Assembly: GCA_042408955.1 (NCBI GenBank)
Contig: JBHOQQ010000175.1
Coordinates: forward strand, 1 to 32,027
Direction of reading: 5' to 3'
DNA: 32,027 nt
Source: CALGSZ01 sp042408955
GTDB taxonomy: Bacteria; Chloroflexota; Chloroflexia; Thermomicrobiales; UBA6265
Within the stretch, counting starts at the first letter, position 1, and the number at the start of each line of letters is the position of its first letter. Of this stretch, positions 31,803 through 32,027 are shown piece by piece. The position numbers and the translations under genes were made by a program. Under the pieces are notes generated by a model. The model was given only the letters and a program-made list of their open reading frames with translations. It had not been told where the DNA came from and did not search any database.

Positions 31803-32027
31803 TTACGACCGCCCACCGGTCAGCAGTGCTTCGCGGATCGCCATGACATGGCTGCGGAGCGCGATATCCGTCTGCAACTGCGATTCCACTTTTTCGATCC
31901 CGTGAATCACGGTGGTGTGGTCGCGCCCCCCAAGCTCCTGTCCAATTTCCAACAGCGAGGACTGCGTCTCCTCTCGCAGCAGGTACATGGCAATTTGCCG
32001 CGGCCCCACGATCTCCTTTGCCCGGCT
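31803..32027 (-). CDS. dnaA: Chromosomal replication initiator DnaA, C-terminal part
   Basis: The last 75 codons of dnaA, cut by the right edge of the window. They encode most of domain IV, which binds DnaA boxes: SRAKEIVGPRQIAMYLLRE, the helix LLEIGQELGGRD and the signature GGRDHTTVIHGIEKVE, then a short C-terminal helix ending TGGRS. The ATPase domain and start lie beyond 32027. The next gene downstream on the same strand is the BldC/MerR-like regulator with its own promoter, not dnaN. A cluster of DnaA boxes is 21 kb away at 10.5 kb. Confidence 0.95.
   Translation of the reverse strand, partial: SRAKEIVGPRQIAMYLLREETQSSLLEIGQELGGRDHTTVIHGIEKVESQLQTDIALRSHVMAIREALLTGGRS

Noticed and set aside
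1..32027. tRNA, rRNA, tmRNA, SRP or RNase P RNA genes
   Set aside because: No cloverleaf with a GTTCGA-type loop and no signature core sequences were found in the gene-free gaps by reading; a covariance-model scan was not possible here.
1..32027. CRISPR array, transposase or integrase
   Set aside because: No regularly spaced repeats and no open frame with transposase, integrase or Cas motifs.

Overview
The window is a GC-rich (by eye about 60-65 % G+C) bacterial chromosome segment. The gene set best fits Chloroflexota, probably class Thermomicrobia (Sphaerobacter/Thermomicrobium relatives). Grounds are a bacterial DUF2419/Qng1 queuosine-salvage protein, an F420-type luciferase-like oxidoreductase, a DUF2231-Rieske protein, a large NB-ARC/TPR/LuxR regulator, a roadblock protein next to a giant TPR protein, and Pro/Thr linkers in secreted proteins. 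This assignment is inference from protein character, not a database match.

Layout. 1-10.3 kb: a short alkaline phosphatase; a composite inverted-repeat element; a mostly leftward block with a secreted zinc peptidase, a 7-TM protein, a c-type cytochrome lipoprotein, a secreted NTF2-like protein, an MFS exporter, a VOC protein and a small 80-aa protein; then a SufR-like Fe-S regulator convergent with a P1B-4 (Co/Fe/Ni-type) metal-efflux ATPase. 10.3-11.1 kb: a roughly 780-bp gene-free region with an AT-richer segment and a cluster of DnaA boxes, a candidate replication origin. 11.1-13.0 kb: queuosine salvage and DUF2231-Rieske genes (leftward). 13.2-22.3 kb: a rightward block with a luciferase-like oxidoreductase, an arginase-fold protein, an unknown gene coupled to RNase III, PRPP synthetase, a Tat-exported double PAP2/haloperoxidase-like protein and a LuxR-type regulator. 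22.6-26.4 kb: an LCP cell-wall ligase, dCTP deaminase, a small unknown gene flanked by two parS-type palindromes, and nucleoside diphosphate kinase. 26.5-32.0 kb: a roadblock/TPR operon, two small membrane proteins, a BldC/MerR-like regulator and, at the right edge, the 3' end of dnaA.

How it fits together. Two exact 14-bp parS cores, a DnaA-box cluster, dnaA, and nucleotide-metabolism genes (prs, dcd, ndk) point to an origin-proximal region. dnaA and the DnaA-box cluster lie about 21 kb apart and dnaN does not follow dnaA, so the exact position of oriC needs GC-skew support. The most interesting local systems are the SufR-like regulator with the P1B-4 ATPase and their inverted-repeat operators (probable iron or cobalt homeostasis), and the roadblock/TPR operon with its long acidic, motif-repeating linker. 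No tRNA, rRNA, CRISPR array or transposase gene was seen.
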